64,000 nucleotides of DNA, taken from contig NZ_JAEDAL010000011.1 in NCBI RefSeq assembly GCF_016093295.1, positions 1 through 64,000 of the forward strand, given 5' to 3'. The notes beneath the pieces were generated by a model that was not told the origin of the DNA, did not search any database, and saw only the letters and a list, made by a program, of their open reading frames with translations. How positions within the stretch are numbered: position 1 is the first letter of the stretch; each line of letters begins with the position of its first letter. This document shows, piece after piece, positions 6,446-16,211 of the stretch. The DNA is from Inhella gelatinilytica (lineage in GTDB: Bacteria > Pseudomonadota > Gammaproteobacteria > Burkholderiales > Burkholderiaceae_C). The position numbers and the translations under genes are program-made.

Positions 6446-8710
6446 ATGCTGCGTTTTCATTTCCCCATCGTCATCATTGACGAGGACTACCGCTCCGAGA
6501 ACGCCTCGGGTTTGGGCATTAGAGCCTTGGCTGATGCCATCAAGAAAGAGGGCATGGATGTGCTGGGGGTCACGAGTTATGGTGACTTGAGCCAATTCGC
6601 TCAACAGCAGAGTCGGGCTTCGGCGTTCATTCTGTCGATTGACGACGAGGAGTTCACGCCGGGCCCTGAGTTGGATCCAGCGGTTTTGAACCTGCGCAAG
6701 TTCATCGAAGAAATCCGTTTCCGCAACCCCGATATCCCCATCTACATCTACGGTGAAACGCGCACCAGCCAGCACTTGCCCAACGATGTGCTGCGGGAGT
6801 TGCATGGCTTCATCCACATGTTCGAGGACACACCGGAGTTCGTCGCGCGGCACATCATTCGGGAGGCCAAGAGCTACCTGGACGGCCTGGCCCCCCCGTT
6901 CTTCAAGGCGTTGATGGATTACGCCCAAGACGGCTCCTACAGCTGGCACTGCCCGGGTCACAGCGGCGGCGTGGCCTTCTTGAAGAGCCCGGTCGGTCAG
7001 ATGTTCCACCAGTTCTTCGGCGAGAACATGTTGCGCGCCGACGTGTGCAACGCGGTGGAAGAACTCGGCCAGTTGCTGGATCACACCGGCCCCGTGGCAG
7101 CCTCGGAAAAGAATGCCGCGCGCATCTTCAACGCCGACCACTGCTTCTTCGTCACCAACGGAACCTCGACCTCGAACAAGATGGTGTGGCACCACACGGT
7201 GGCGCCGGGCGACGTGGTGGTGATCGATCGCAACTGCCACAAGAGCAATTTGCACGCCATCATCATGACCGGGGCCATCCCGGTGTTCCTGACGCCCACG
7301 CGCAACCATCACGGCATCATTGGCCCGATCCCCGAAAGCGAGTTCTCGCCGGAAACCATTCGCGCCAAGATTGCAGCCAACCCGTTGCTCAAGCATGTGG
7401 ACCCCACCACAGTGAAGCCGTCGATCTTGACGCTGACGCAAAGCACCTACGACGGGGTCCTCTACAACACCGAGACCATCAAACAAAAGCTGGATGGCTT
7501 CGTGCCGACGCTGCACTTCGACGAGGCGTGGCTGCCGCATGCGGCTTTTCATGACTTTTATGGTCAGTTCCACGCCATGGGCAAGAACCGCCCGCGTCCC
7601 AAGGAGGCGATGGTGTACGCCACGCAGTCCACGCACAAGCTCTTGGCCGGCATTTCACAGGCCTCACAGGTGCTCGTGCAGGACTCGCAGTCGGTCAAGT
7701 TGGACAAGCACTTGTTCAACGAGGCCTACTTGATGCACACCTCGACCTCACCGCAGTACTCCATCATCGCCAGCTGCGATGTGGCCGCGGCCATGATGGA
7801 ACCCCCGGGTGGCACAGCGCTGGTTGAAGAAAGCATCAAGGAATCGCTGGACTTCCGCCGTGCCATGCGCAAGGTGGACGAGGACTATGGTGACGATTGG
7901 TGGTTCAAGGTCTGGGGGCCGGACTTCCTGCGTGAAGAGGGGAGTGAGCCGCTCTCGCAAGATTGGATGCTGCACGCCAATGAGGAATGGCATGGCTTCG
8001 GCGCGCTGGCCGAAGGGTTCAACATGCTGGACCCCATCAAGTCCACGGTGATCACCCCGGGCATGGACATGGAGGGGCGCTTTGCGACCACGGGCATCCC
8101 GGCTTCTGTTGTCACCAAATTCTTGGTTGAGCACGGCGTGGTGGTCGAAAAGACCGGGCTTTACAGCTTCTTCATCATGTTCACCATCGGCATCACCAAG
8201 GGCCGCTGGAACACGCTCCTGACGGCGTTGCAGCAGTTCAAGGACGATTACGACAAGAACGCCCCGCTGTGGCGCATCTTGCCGGAGTTCTGTGCCAAGT
8301 ACCCCAAGTACGAACGCATGGGCTTGCGCGACCTGTGTCAGTCCATCCACGAAGCGTACGCGCAAGGTGACATTGCGCGTTTGACGACGGAGATGTACCT
8401 GTCCAACCTGCAGCCGGCCATGACGCCCACGGATGCTTATGCCCACATTGCGCAGCGCAAGACCGAGCGGGTCGCAATCGATGACCTGGAAGGGCGCATC
8501 ACCACCAGCCTGTTGACGCCATACCCCCCGGGTATTCCGCTGCTGATTCCGGGCGAGTGCTTCAACAAGAAGATCGTGGATTACTTGAAATTCACCCGCA
8601 GCTTCAATGCCAAGTTCCCAGGCTTCGCCACGGACGTGCATGGCCTGGTCCATGAAGTCGATGAAGAGACCGGTCGCATGGTCTATTACGTGGATTGCGT
8701 GAAGCAATAA
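6446..8710 (+). CDS. PLP-dependent Orn/Lys/Arg decarboxylase
   Basis: A 754-aa fold-type I decarboxylase of the large biodegradative family (AdiA, CadA, SpeC, SpeF). The N-terminal wing domain is response-regulator-like (residues 1-130), followed by the PLP domain with SWHCPGHSGG, a THxS-like block and the Schiff-base lysine near residue 398 in STHKLLAG. The C-terminal domain has LLTPYPPGIPLLIPGE, a family signature. The start at ATG 6446 has CGGAG seven bases before it. It removes CO2 from arginine, lysine or ornithine, giving agmatine, cadaverine or putrescine. Substrate cannot be fixed from sequence alone; arginine is the commonest annotation for this length. There is no antiporter gene next to it, unlike acid-resistance operons, which favours a biosynthetic role. 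Confidence 0.93.
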   Translation: MLRFHFPIVIIDEDYRSENASGLGIRALADAIKKEGMDVLGVTSYGDLSQFAQQQSRASAFILSIDDEEFTPGPELDPAVLNLRKFIEEIRFRNPDIPIYIYGETRTSQHLPNDVLRELHGFIHMFEDTPEFVARHIIREAKSYLDGLAPPFFKALMDYAQDGSYSWHCPGHSGGVAFLKSPVGQMFHQFFGENMLRADVCNAVEELGQLLDHTGPVAASEKNAARIFNADHCFFVTNGTSTSNKMVWHHTVAPGDVVVIDRNCHKSNLHAIIMTGAIPVFLTPTRNHHGIIGPIPESEFSPETIRAKIAANPLLKHVDPTTVKPSILTLTQSTYDGVLYNTETIKQKLDGFVPTLHFDEAWLPHAAFHDFYGQFHAMGKNRPRPKEAMVYATQSTHKLLAGISQASQVLVQDSQSVKLDKHLFNEAYLMHTSTSPQYSIIASCDVAAAMMEPPGGTALVEESIKESLDFRRAMRKVDEDYGDDWWFKVWGPDFLREEGSEPLSQDWMLHANEEWHGFGALAEGFNMLDPIKSTVITPGMDMEGRFATTGIPASVVTKFLVEHGVVVEKTGLYSFFIMFTIGITKGRWNTLLTALQQFKDDYDKNAPLWRILPEFCAKYPKYERMGLRDLCQSIHEAYAQGDIARLTTEMYLSNLQPAMTPTDAYAHIAQRKTERVAIDDLEGRITTSLLTPYPPGIPLLIPGECFNKKIVDYLKFTRSFNAKFPGFATDVHGLVHEVDEETGRMVYYVDCVKQ

Positions 8711-8731
8711 GCCAGCGAGCGCGAGCGATGA

Positions 8732-8760
8732 AAAAAGGGCGCCGACAAGGCGCCCTTTTT
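8732..8760. terminator. Bidirectional terminator between decarboxylase and fabI
   Basis: AAAAAGGGCGCC (8732-8743) and GGCGCCCTTTTT (8749-8760) form a perfect 12-bp stem with a 5-base loop and A/T tracts on both sides. It ends the two converging genes. Confidence 0.93.
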
Positions 8761-8778
8761 ACTTCGCGAGGTGCGTGT

Positions 8779-9561
8779 TTATTCGGCGTCTGCCAAGGCG
8801 ACGTGGCTGAAGCCACCGTCCACGTACAGGATCTCGGCGCTCACGCCGGCCGCCAAGTCTGAAAGCAGGAAGGCGGCCGCATTGCCGACGTCGTCGATGG
8901 TGATGTTGCGGCGGATGGGCGTGGCTGCAGCGAAAGCCGACAGCAGCTTTCCGAAGTCCTTGATGCCCGATGCCGCCAAGGTCTTGATGGGTCCCGCTGA
9001 GATGCCGTTGACCCGAATGCCTTTGTCCCCCATGGCATAGGCTAGGTACCGCACGCTGGCTTCCAGGCTCGCTTTGGCCAAGCCCATAGTGTTGTAGTTG
9101 GGCACGTAACGCATCGCCCCCAGATACGACAGCGTCAGCAGCGAAGCGCCTTCGCGCAAGCGCGGCGCGGCGGCTTTGGCCATCGCGGGGAAGCTGAAGG
9201 CGCTGATGTCGTGCGCGATTCGGAAGTTCTCGCGGGTGAGGCCATCCAAGAAATTGCCGCCAATGGCCTCGCGCGGTGCAAATCCAATCGAATGCACGAA
9301 ACCGTCGAACTCCGGCCACACCTCGCCGAGTTGCGCAAACGTGCGATCGATCTGGGCGTCATCGCTGACGTCGCATTCATAAATGAGGTTCGAATCGAAT
9401 TCAGCGGCGAATTCGGCGATCCGATCCTTGAATCGCTCGCCCACATAGGAAAACGCCAACTCAGCGCCCTCGCGGTGGCAGGCTTTGGCGATGCCGTAGG
9501 CGATGGAGCGGTTGGAAATGACGCCGCTGATCAAAAAGCGCTTGCCGGCCAGGAATCCCAT
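8779..9561 (-). CDS. fabI: Enoyl-[acyl-carrier-protein] reductase (NADH)
   Basis: A 260-aa short-chain dehydrogenase that reduces trans-2-enoyl-ACP in the last step of each fatty-acid elongation cycle. The FabI-specific cofactor loop [14 protein letters not shown] starts at residue 12. Catalytic Tyr146, Tyr156 and Lys163 fall at the same numbers as in E. coli FabI. Gly93, Met159 and Phe203, known contacts of the inhibitor triclosan, are also conserved. I start at ATG 9561 (MGFLAGKR), which fits the family; the frame is open about 50 codons further upstream but that part is not conserved-looking. It converges on the decarboxylase gene and diverges from the rimP operon. Confidence 0.96.
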   Translation of the reverse strand: MGFLAGKRFLISGVISNRSIAYGIAKACHREGAELAFSYVGERFKDRIAEFAAEFDSNLIYECDVSDDAQIDRTFAQLGEVWPEFDGFVHSIGFAPREAIGGNFLDGLTRENFRIAHDISAFSFPAMAKAAAPRLREGASLLTLSYLGAMRYVPNYNTMGLAKASLEASVRYLAYAMGDKGIRVNGISAGPIKTLAASGIKDFGKLLSAFAAATPIRRNITIDDVGNAAAFLLSDLAAGVSAEILYVDGGFSHVALADAE

Positions 9562-9660
9562 GGGTATCTCTCGAACTTTGCAAAGGGGCGGAATTCTGTC
9601 ACTTCTCTGGCGATTAAACGCGACTTCAGACGGGGTATGGGGTAAGTCCGGCTTTCGGGC

Positions 9661-9666
9661 TAGAAT
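9661..9666 (+). promoter_or_regulatory. Possible -10 box for the rimP operon
   Basis: TAGAAT at 9661-9666 lies about 100 bases before rimP. The same hexamer in the same context (CTAGAATNC) recurs upstream of parE and of the BMP gene in this window, which supports it as a -10 element. No good -35 hexamer is visible at 16-18 bases. Confidence 0.4.
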
Positions 9667-9693
9667 GCCAGCTTCCCTGTGAATGTGACAGCG

Positions 9694-9721
9694 TGGGCGG
9701 GACTTCCAGCCCATTTTTTTT
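9694..9721 (+). promoter_or_regulatory. Leader hairpin with U-run before rimP (possible attenuator)
   Basis: TGGGC (9694-9698) pairs with GCCCA (9709-9713), and inside it GG pairs with CC across one mismatch. Eight T residues follow at 9714-9721. This looks like an intrinsic terminator placed in the 5' leader of the rimP-nusA-infB operon, about 40 bases before the rimP start. A rimP leader RNA is known in other proteobacteria; correspondence to it is not shown here. Confidence 0.55.
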
Positions 9722-9761
9722 GGTTTTTCGCTTTTTGAGCGAACAGGAGCAAGGTCGGCGG

Positions 9762-10343
9762 ATGAGTTGGCAGTCGGTGGTGGAGAAAACCGTAACAGGC
9801 TTGGACCTGGAGTTGGTGGAGTGTGAACGCTCCGCGGGCGGTTTGCTGCGCGTTTACATCGACAAGCTGCCGCCGCCCCCGGGCCAAGAGCCCGGCTTCA
9901 TCACGGTGGACGACTGCGAGCGGGTGACCCGCCAGTTGCAGTTTGTGCTGGAGGTGGAGGGCTGCGACTACGCCCGTCTGGAAGTGAGCTCTCCCGGCCT
10001 GGATCGGCCCCTGAGAACGCCAGCGCACTACGCTCGCTTCGTGGGAACGGAAGTTGAGATCACGCTGCGAGCGCCTTTCCAAGGTCGAAAAAAATATCGC
10101 GGGTTGTTGCAGCAGGGTGAAGCAGAGGGCTGGCGCCTTCTGTTCGGAGAGCCGGGCGAAGAGCAGGTTCTGGACTTCCAGCTGGACGAGGTGCGGGACG
10201 CCCGTTTGGTTCCAGTCATCAATTTCAAGGGGCGCGGCCAAGCGCCGGCCCCCAGCAAGAAGCCGGCCAAAAAGCCCGGCGCCGGCAAGAAAACCGCCGC
10301 ATCCCAAGATCAGAAGAAGCCCGACGGAGATCAGACCCCATGA
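9762..10343 (+). CDS. rimP: Ribosome maturation factor RimP
   Basis: A 193-aa protein needed for 30S subunit maturation. The N-terminal domain carries [10 protein letters not shown] and LRVYIDK, and the central block ([30 protein letters not shown]) is the family signature. The C-terminal Sm-like domain is followed by a basic Lys/Pro/Ala-rich tail (about residues 160-193), longer than in E. coli RimP. The start at ATG 9762 has AGGAGCAAGG upstream. It is the first gene of the operon with nusA, whose ATG overlaps the rimP stop in ATGA. Confidence 0.96.
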   Translation: MSWQSVVEKTVTGLDLELVECERSAGGLLRVYIDKLPPPPGQEPGFITVDDCERVTRQLQFVLEVEGCDYARLEVSSPGLDRPLRTPAHYARFVGTEVEITLRAPFQGRKKYRGLLQQGEAEGWRLLFGEPGEEQVLDFQLDEVRDARLVPVINFKGRGQAPAPSKKPAKKPGAGKKTAASQDQKKPDGDQTP

Positions 10344-11815
10344 ACCGCGAACTGTTGTTGCTGGTGGACGCCATTTCCCGCGAAAAGAGCGTGGAACGAG
10401 AAGTGGTGTTCGGCGCCGTTGAATCGGCTCTGGCGCAAGCCACCAAAAAGTTTGTCGGCGGTGAGGTCGACATCCGCGTGGCCATCGACCGCGAGTCGGG
10501 CGAGTACGAATCGTTTCGCCGCTGGTTGGTGGTGCCCGACAGCGCCGGCTTGCAAAACCCGGACGCCGAAGAACTGCTGACCGATGCCCGTGATCGGATC
10601 GCAGACATCGAAGAGGGGGATTACATCGAGGAATCGATTGAGTCCGTGCCGATCGGCCGAATTGGTGCGCAAGCTGCCAAGCAGGTCATCCTGCAAAAGA
10701 TTCGTGATGCCGAGCGAGAGCAGTTGCTCAACGATTTCCTGGCGCGGGGCGAGAAGATTTTCGTCGGCACCATCAAGCGCCTGGACAAGGGCGACATGAT
10801 TGTGGAGTCGGGACGGGTGGAAGGGCGCCTGAAGCGCAACGAAATGATCCCGAAGGAAAACCTGCGCAGCGGCGACCGTGTGCGCGCGGTTTTGCTGGGT
10901 ATTGACCCCACCGCCCGTGGCCCGCAAATCATGCTCTCGCGCTCGTCGCCAGAGTTCATGAAGGAACTGTTTGCCCAGGAAGTGCCGGAAATCGAACAAG
11001 GCCTCTTGGAGATCAAGAGCTGCGCCCGCGATGCCGGTAGCCGCGCCAAGATCGCTGTGGTTTCGCACGACCGACGGGTGGACCCCATTGGCACCTGTGT
11101 CGGGGTGCGGGGTTCGCGCGTCACTGCTGTGACCAATGAGCTCGCTGGCGAGCGCGTGGACATCGTGCTGTGGAGCGAAGACCCGGCGCAGTTCGTCATT
11201 GGCGCCTTGGCGCCGGCCAATGTGTCATCGATCGTGGTGGACGAAGAGCGTCACGCCATGGATGTGGTCGTGGACGAAGACAACCTGGCCATTGCCATCG
11301 GCAAGGGCGGGCAAAACGTCCGATTGGCCTCCGAGCTGACGGGCTGGCGCATCAACATCATGACGGCTGAAGAGTCTGCGGCTCGCAAGGAGCAGGAAGA
11401 CCAAGGCGTGCGTCAGCTCTTCATCGACAAGCTCGATGTGGACGAAGAAGTGGCGGACATCCTGATCGCCGAAGGTTTCACCTCTCTGGAAGAAGTGGCC
11501 TATGTGCCGCTGGCTGAAATGTTGGAGATTGAAAGCTTCGACGAAGACACGGTGCATGAACTGCGTGCCCGTGCCAAGGATGCGCTGCTGACGATGGAAA
11601 TTGCCAAGGAAGAGTCGGTAGAGGAGGTGTCGCAAGACCTGCGCGACCTCGAGGGCATTTCGCCCGATCTGCTGGCCAAGCTGGCGGCGGGGGGCGTGCA
11701 CTCCCGCGATGAACTCGCGGATCTGGCGGTTGACGAGTTGGTCGAGATGACGGGCATGGACGACGAGGCGGCGAAGGCCTTGATCCTCAAAGCCCGCGAA
11801 CACTGGTTCGCCTGA
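10340..11815 (+). CDS. nusA: Transcription termination/antitermination factor NusA
   Basis: A 491-aa RNA polymerase-binding factor that controls pausing, termination and antitermination. Domains in order: N-terminal polymerase-binding domain (from [20 protein letters not shown]), S1 domain near residues 135-200, two KH domains (the second with [19 protein letters not shown]), and two C-terminal acidic repeats as in E. coli NusA, the last ending [18 protein letters not shown]. The start overlaps the rimP stop by 4 bases, implying translational coupling. NusA controlling its own operon through the leader is known in E. coli and is plausible here. Confidence 0.97.
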   Translation: MNRELLLLVDAISREKSVEREVVFGAVESALAQATKKFVGGEVDIRVAIDRESGEYESFRRWLVVPDSAGLQNPDAEELLTDARDRIADIEEGDYIEESIESVPIGRIGAQAAKQVILQKIRDAEREQLLNDFLARGEKIFVGTIKRLDKGDMIVESGRVEGRLKRNEMIPKENLRSGDRVRAVLLGIDPTARGPQIMLSRSSPEFMKELFAQEVPEIEQGLLEIKSCARDAGSRAKIAVVSHDRRVDPIGTCVGVRGSRVTAVTNELAGERVDIVLWSEDPAQFVIGALAPANVSSIVVDEERHAMDVVVDEDNLAIAIGKGGQNVRLASELTGWRINIMTAEESAARKEQEDQGVRQLFIDKLDVDEEVADILIAEGFTSLEEVAYVPLAEMLEIESFDEDTVHELRARAKDALLTMEIAKEESVEEVSQDLRDLEGISPDLLAKLAAGGVHSRDELADLAVDELVEMTGMDDEAAKALILKAREHWFA

Positions 11816-11870
11816 TTCATCGCACGCTGAACCACACCGCTACGACCTCCGACCCCCAAGGATTCCACTG

Positions 11871-14768
11871 ATGGCTGTCACCACCGTCGCCCAATTCGCT
11901 GCCGAGCTCAACCGCCCGGCCAGCACGCTGCTGGAGCAGCTCCAGGCCGCCGGCGTGCCCAAAGCATCCGCTGCCGACGCCCTGACTGAAGGCGATAAAG
12001 AAAAGTTGCTTGAGCACTTGCGTCAGTCGCATGGCACTGCGGGTGCCGAGCGCAAGAAAATCACCCTGGTTAAGAAGTCCACCACCGAAATCAAACAGGC
12101 CGACGCCAGCGGCAAGGCCCGAACGATTACGGTGGAAACGCGCAAGAAACGCGTGTTTGTGAAGCGAGACGATGGCCCGGGTGTTGAGGATGGCGCCGCG
12201 CAAGAGGCTGCTGAATTGGCCCGTCGTGAGGAGGAGGCCCGCGCCCAAGCCGAAGCCCTGGCCCGCGAACAGGCGGAGTTGGAGCGCCAAGCCCGCGAGC
12301 GCGCCGAGGCCGAGGCCCGAGCCCGCGAGGAGGCAGAGCGCAAAGCTGCCGAAGAACGCGCCGCGGCCGAGGCGGCAGCCAAAGCGGCTGCGGAAGCTGC
12401 TGCGGCAGCGGCTGAAGCGGCGAAGGCCGCTCAAGCCAAGCCGGCCGCGGAGGTATCGCCCGTCGCCGTGGCGCCGGCTCCGGCGCCCCAAGCCGCGCCT
12501 GCGCCGGCTCCTGCCCCAATCGAGGCGGCCAAACCCGCTGTTCGTGTGGTGAAGGCTGCCGCGGCCAGCGCTGAAACGGCGGCCAAGCAGGCGGAGTTGG
12601 AGCGTCGCCGCAAGGCCGCCGAAGCCGAAGCCGCCGCCATCCGCGCCATGATGAATGCACCGAAGAAGGTGCTGGTGGCCAAGAAGCCCGAGGAGCCCAA
12701 GCCTGCCGAAGCGCCGGGGATCAAGGGCACGTTGCACAAGAAGCCCGGTGCACCGGCCCCTGCCGGTGCCAATGCCAATGCCGGCGCAGGCACCGCCAAG
12801 CCGGGCGACAAGAAGTCCGTCAAGAGCGAAAAGCTCTCTTCGAGCTGGGCTGACGACGCGGCCAAGAAGCGGGGGCTGAAGACGCGTGGTGACACGACGG
12901 CGGGTTCGGGCCGCGCCACGCCGGGTTGGAAAGCACCCAAGGGTGGCCGTCGCGGTGATCGGCAGGATGGTGGACAAAGCAACTTCGTTGCGCCCACGGA
13001 GCCGGTGATCCAAGAGGTCCATATTCCGGAAACCATTACGGTCGCGGAACTGGCCCACAAGATGTCGGTGAAGGCTGCTGAGGTCATCAAGAAGCTGATG
13101 CAGCTGGGCCAGATGGTCACCATCAACCAGGCGCTTGACCAAGAAACGGCCATGATCGTGGTCGAGGAAATGGGCCACAAAGCCTTCGCTGCGAAGTTGG
13201 ACGACCCGGATGCGTTCTTGGAGGAAGAAGGCCAAGCGGCAGACAAAGCCGTGGAAGCTCTCCCGCGGCCGCCCGTGGTCACCGTCATGGGCCACGTCGA
13301 TCACGGCAAGACCTCGTTGCTGGACGCCATTCGCCGAGCCCGTGTTGCGGCGGGTGAAGCCGGCGGCATTACCCAGCACATTGGGGCTTACCACGTCGAA
13401 ACGCCCCGTGGTGTGATTACCTTCTTGGATACCCCCGGTCACGAGGCGTTCACCGCCATGCGGGCCCGCGGTGCCAAAGCCACCGACATCGTCATCCTGG
13501 TGGTGGCGGCGGACGACGGTGTGATGCCGCAGACCAAAGAAGCCATTCACCACGCGAAGGCGGCTGGCGTGCCCATCGTGGTGGCGATCAACAAGATCGA
13601 CAAACCCGGCTCCAACCTGGACCGCGTGCGTCAGGAATTGATTGGCGAGCAGGTGGTGCCGGAAGAGTACGGTGGTGAGTCGCCGTTTGTGCCGGTGTCG
13701 GCAAAGACCCAACAAGGCATTGACAGCCTGCTGGAGCAAGTGTTGCTGCAGGCTGAGGTGCTGGAACTGACGGCGCCGGTGGAGGCGCTGGCCAAAGGCT
13801 TGGTTATTGAAGCCAAGTTGGACAAGGGCCGCGGCCCGGTGGCCACGGTGCTGGTGCAGAGCGGTACGCTCAAGCGCGGCGATGTGGTTTTGGCGGGTTC
13901 GACGTTTGGCCGCGTGCGCGCCATGGTGGACGAAGATGGCAAGCCCTCGACCGAAGCCGGGCCATCGATCCCGGTCGAAATCCAAGGCCTGTCCGACGTG
14001 CCGCGCGCGGGCGACGAGTTCATGGTGTTGTCGGACGAGCGCCGCGCCCGTGAAATTGCCACCTTCCGAGCCGGTAAGTACCGCGACGTGAAGCTGGCCA
14101 AGCAGCAGGCCGCCAAGCTCGAAAACATGTTCGAGAACATGGGCAAGGGCGATGTTCAGACGCTGCCGTTGATCGTCAAAGCCGATGTGCAGGGTTCGCA
14201 AGAGGCCTTGGCGGCTTCGCTGCTCAAACTCAGCACGGACGAGGTTCGCGTTCAGATCGTGCATGCGGCCGTGGGCGGTATCACCGAGACGGACGTCAAC
14301 TTGGCGATCGCCTCGAAGGCGGTCATCATTGGCTTCAACACCCGCGCCGATGCCAACGCACGCAAGCTGGCCGAAGGCAACGATGTCGACCTGCGCTACT
14401 ACAACGTCATTTATGACGCGGTGGACGATGTCAAGGCCGCCATGTCGGGCATGTTGGCACCCGAACAGCGTGAAGAGATCCTGGGTACGGCCGAGATTCG
14501 CAACGTCATCGTGGCCACCAAGATTGGCACCATCGCGGGTTGTATGGTCACCAATGGCATCGTCAAGCGCGATGCACGCTTCCGCTTGTTGCGTGAAAAC
14601 GTGGTGATCTACACCGGCGAGCTGGATTCGCTCAAGCGTTTCAAAGACGACGTCAAGGAAGTCAAGGAAGGCTTCGAATGCGGTGTCAAGCTCAAGAACT
14701 ACACCGACATCAAAGAAGGCGACCAACTCGAATTCTTCGAAATCAAGGAAGTCGCCCGCACCCTGTAA
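11871..14768 (+). CDS. infB: Translation initiation factor IF-2
   Basis: A 965-aa GTPase that brings fMet-tRNA to the 30S subunit and joins the subunits. The N-terminal IF2_N module (residues 1-50) is followed by a long low-complexity region of Ala, Glu, Lys, Arg and Pro (about 75-390), much of it a predicted charged helix. A second IF2_N-like segment precedes the G domain. The G domain has GHVDHGKTS near residue 474, DTPGHEAF and NKIDKP, then domains II to IV ending at the C-terminus with [12 protein letters not shown]. The length is at the high end of the family because of the repetitive linker. It is preceded by nusA with 55 bases between. Confidence 0.97.
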   Translation: MAVTTVAQFAAELNRPASTLLEQLQAAGVPKASAADALTEGDKEKLLEHLRQSHGTAGAERKKITLVKKSTTEIKQADASGKARTITVETRKKRVFVKRDDGPGVEDGAAQEAAELARREEEARAQAEALAREQAELERQARERAEAEARAREEAERKAAEERAAAEAAAKAAAEAAAAAAEAAKAAQAKPAAEVSPVAVAPAPAPQAAPAPAPAPIEAAKPAVRVVKAAAASAETAAKQAELERRRKAAEAEAAAIRAMMNAPKKVLVAKKPEEPKPAEAPGIKGTLHKKPGAPAPAGANANAGAGTAKPGDKKSVKSEKLSSSWADDAAKKRGLKTRGDTTAGSGRATPGWKAPKGGRRGDRQDGGQSNFVAPTEPVIQEVHIPETITVAELAHKMSVKAAEVIKKLMQLGQMVTINQALDQETAMIVVEEMGHKAFAAKLDDPDAFLEEEGQAADKAVEALPRPPVVTVMGHVDHGKTSLLDAIRRARVAAGEAGGITQHIGAYHVETPRGVITFLDTPGHEAFTAMRARGAKATDIVILVVAADDGVMPQTKEAIHHAKAAGVPIVVAINKIDKPGSNLDRVRQELIGEQVVPEEYGGESPFVPVSAKTQQGIDSLLEQVLLQAEVLELTAPVEALAKGLVIEAKLDKGRGPVATVLVQSGTLKRGDVVLAGSTFGRVRAMVDEDGKPSTEAGPSIPVEIQGLSDVPRAGDEFMVLSDERRAREIATFRAGKYRDVKLAKQQAAKLENMFENMGKGDVQTLPLIVKADVQGSQEALAASLLKLSTDEVRVQIVHAAVGGITETDVNLAIASKAVIIGFNTRADANARKLAEGNDVDLRYYNVIYDAVDDVKAAMSGMLAPEQREEILGTAEIRNVIVATKIGTIAGCMVTNGIVKRDARFRLLRENVVIYTGELDSLKRFKDDVKEVKEGFECGVKLKNYTDIKEGDQLEFFEIKEVARTL

Positions 14769-14789
14769 ACCGGTAGCAGGATCCGCAAC

Positions 14790-14819
14790 AAGCCCCACCG
14801 GTACCTGCCGGTGGGGCTT
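14790..14819 (+). terminator. Strong hairpin between infB and rbfA
   Basis: AAGCCCCACCGG (14790-14801) and CCGGTGGGGCTT (14808-14819) form a perfect 12-bp stem with a 6-base loop, followed by TTGTCC. The T tract is short, so it may terminate only partly or serve as an RNA-processing or stability element inside the operon. It lies 22 bases after the infB stop and 21 before the rbfA start. Confidence 0.65.
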
Positions 14820-14840
14820 TGTCCATCCAGGAGTTCTGAC

Positions 14841-15242
14841 ATGCGTCACAAGAAATCCACGCCCAATCGCTCGTTTCGCGTTGCTGACCAAATCCAGCGC
14901 GACGTGGCGCAGCTCATTCGCGGATTGAAAGATCCCCGTATCGGCATGGTGACGATCTCCGCGGTGGAGGTCACCCCGGATTACGCCCACGCCAAGGTCT
15001 TCTTCACCGTGTTGGTGGGCGACCCGGCGGCGACGGCCGAGGCTCTGAACGAGTCGGCAGGTTTTTTGCGCAACAGCCTCTTTAAGTCGTTGCAGATCCA
15101 CACCGTGCCCACGCTCCATTTCCATTTCGACCACAGCACCGAACGGGCGGCCGAAATGAACCGTCTCATCATCGAAGCCAACCGCCATCGGGCCCAGGAC
15201 GCAGAGCCCTCCTTGCCGGCGGACGACGGGCGCGAAGACTGA
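14841..15242 (+). CDS. rbfA: Ribosome-binding factor RbfA
   Basis: A 133-aa KH-like protein that binds 16S rRNA in late 30S maturation and cold adaptation. Family features are [15 protein letters not shown] near residue 15, [20 protein letters not shown], and [19 protein letters not shown]. The start at ATG 14841 has CAGGAG about 8 bases upstream; the frame is open 30 bases earlier but that part lies in the hairpin. The acidic C-terminal tail (PADDGRED) is short. truB follows after 4 bases. Confidence 0.96.
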   Translation: MRHKKSTPNRSFRVADQIQRDVAQLIRGLKDPRIGMVTISAVEVTPDYAHAKVFFTVLVGDPAATAEALNESAGFLRNSLFKSLQIHTVPTLHFHFDHSTERAAEMNRLIIEANRHRAQDAEPSLPADDGRED

Positions 15243-15246
15243 ACCC

Positions 15247-16203
15247 ATGGACCCGTGCGCCTTGACCCGCACCAAACGCGTGCGCCGTGCCCTGCACGGC
15301 GTGTTGCTGCTGGACAAGCCCCTGGGCTTGTCGAGCAACGACGCGCTGCAAAAGGTCAAGCGGCTGTTGAATGCAGAAAAGGCAGGGCATACGGGTACCT
15401 TGGACCCCTTGGCTACCGGTCTATTGCCGCTGTGCTTCGGGGCTGCCACCAAGTTCAGCCAACTCAATCTGGAGGCGGACAAGGCCTATGTCGCCACCCT
15501 GCGTCTGGGCCAGACCACGACGACCGGCGACCGCGAGGGTGAGATCGTGAGCGAGCGTGCCATCGCGTTCACGCCCGAGCACCTGCAAGGGGCCTTGCAG
15601 CAACTGCGCGGCGAGATTGATCAAGTCCCGCCCATGCACTCGGCGCTGAAGCATGAGGGCAAAGCCTTGTACGAGCTGGCGCGCCAGGGCAAGACAGTCG
15701 AGCGCGAGCCGCGCCGCGTCACGATCCACGCGCTGGAGCTGCTGTCGCAAACCGACGAGACACTGCAAATTTCCGTACGTTGCTCCAAAGGCACCTACAT
15801 CCGGACCTTGGCCGAAGACCTCGGCGAGCTGCTGGGCTGTGGCGCCCATCTGAGTGCGCTGCGCCGCACCCACAGCGGCCCGTTGACGCTCGACCGGGCT
15901 ATCACCCTGGCCGAGCTGGAGCTGTTGGATGACGCCGCCCGCTTGCGGCACCTGCTGCCGCCGGATCTGCTGCTGGCCGATTGCCCTTTGATCCGGCTCG
16001 GTGCCGACGATGCCGGCAAGCTGCTGGCGGGCATCCGCCGCCGCACCACGCTAGCGCCCGCGGCGCGTGTGCGCACCTTTGGCCCTGAGCCGCAAGCCTT
16101 CCTCGGCTCCGCCCGCATTGCGGGCGGTGAACTCATCCCTGAGCGTCTGCTCAGCCCCATCGAGCTGCAGACCCTGCTCGCTGGCCCCGCATCACTGACC
16201 TGA
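15247..16203 (+). CDS. truB: tRNA pseudouridine(55) synthase TruB
   Basis: A 318-aa enzyme that makes pseudouridine 55 in the T loop of tRNAs. The catalytic motif [15 protein letters not shown] is at residues 47-61 with the nucleophile Asp53. The YxxxRxG-like block [17 protein letters not shown] and a C-terminal PUA-like region follow. The first 14 residues are basic and unusual, and could be shortened if a later start is used. It belongs to the rimP-nusA-infB-rbfA-truB operon order that is common in proteobacteria. Confidence 0.96.
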   Translation: MDPCALTRTKRVRRALHGVLLLDKPLGLSSNDALQKVKRLLNAEKAGHTGTLDPLATGLLPLCFGAATKFSQLNLEADKAYVATLRLGQTTTTGDREGEIVSERAIAFTPEHLQGALQQLRGEIDQVPPMHSALKHEGKALYELARQGKTVEREPRRVTIHALELLSQTDETLQISVRCSKGTYIRTLAEDLGELLGCGAHLSALRRTHSGPLTLDRAITLAELELLDDAARLRHLLPPDLLLADCPLIRLGADDAGKLLAGIRRRTTLAPAARVRTFGPEPQAFLGSARIAGGELIPERLLSPIELQTLLAGPASLT

Positions 16204-16211
16204 GAACTGCC

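Noticed and set aside
11817-15482. A leftward open frame of about 1220 codons opposite infB and its neighbours
   Set aside because: It is a by-product of the Ala/Glu-rich, GC-rich infB coding sequence on the other strand; it crosses nusA-infB-rbfA boundaries and its translation is low-complexity without any domain.
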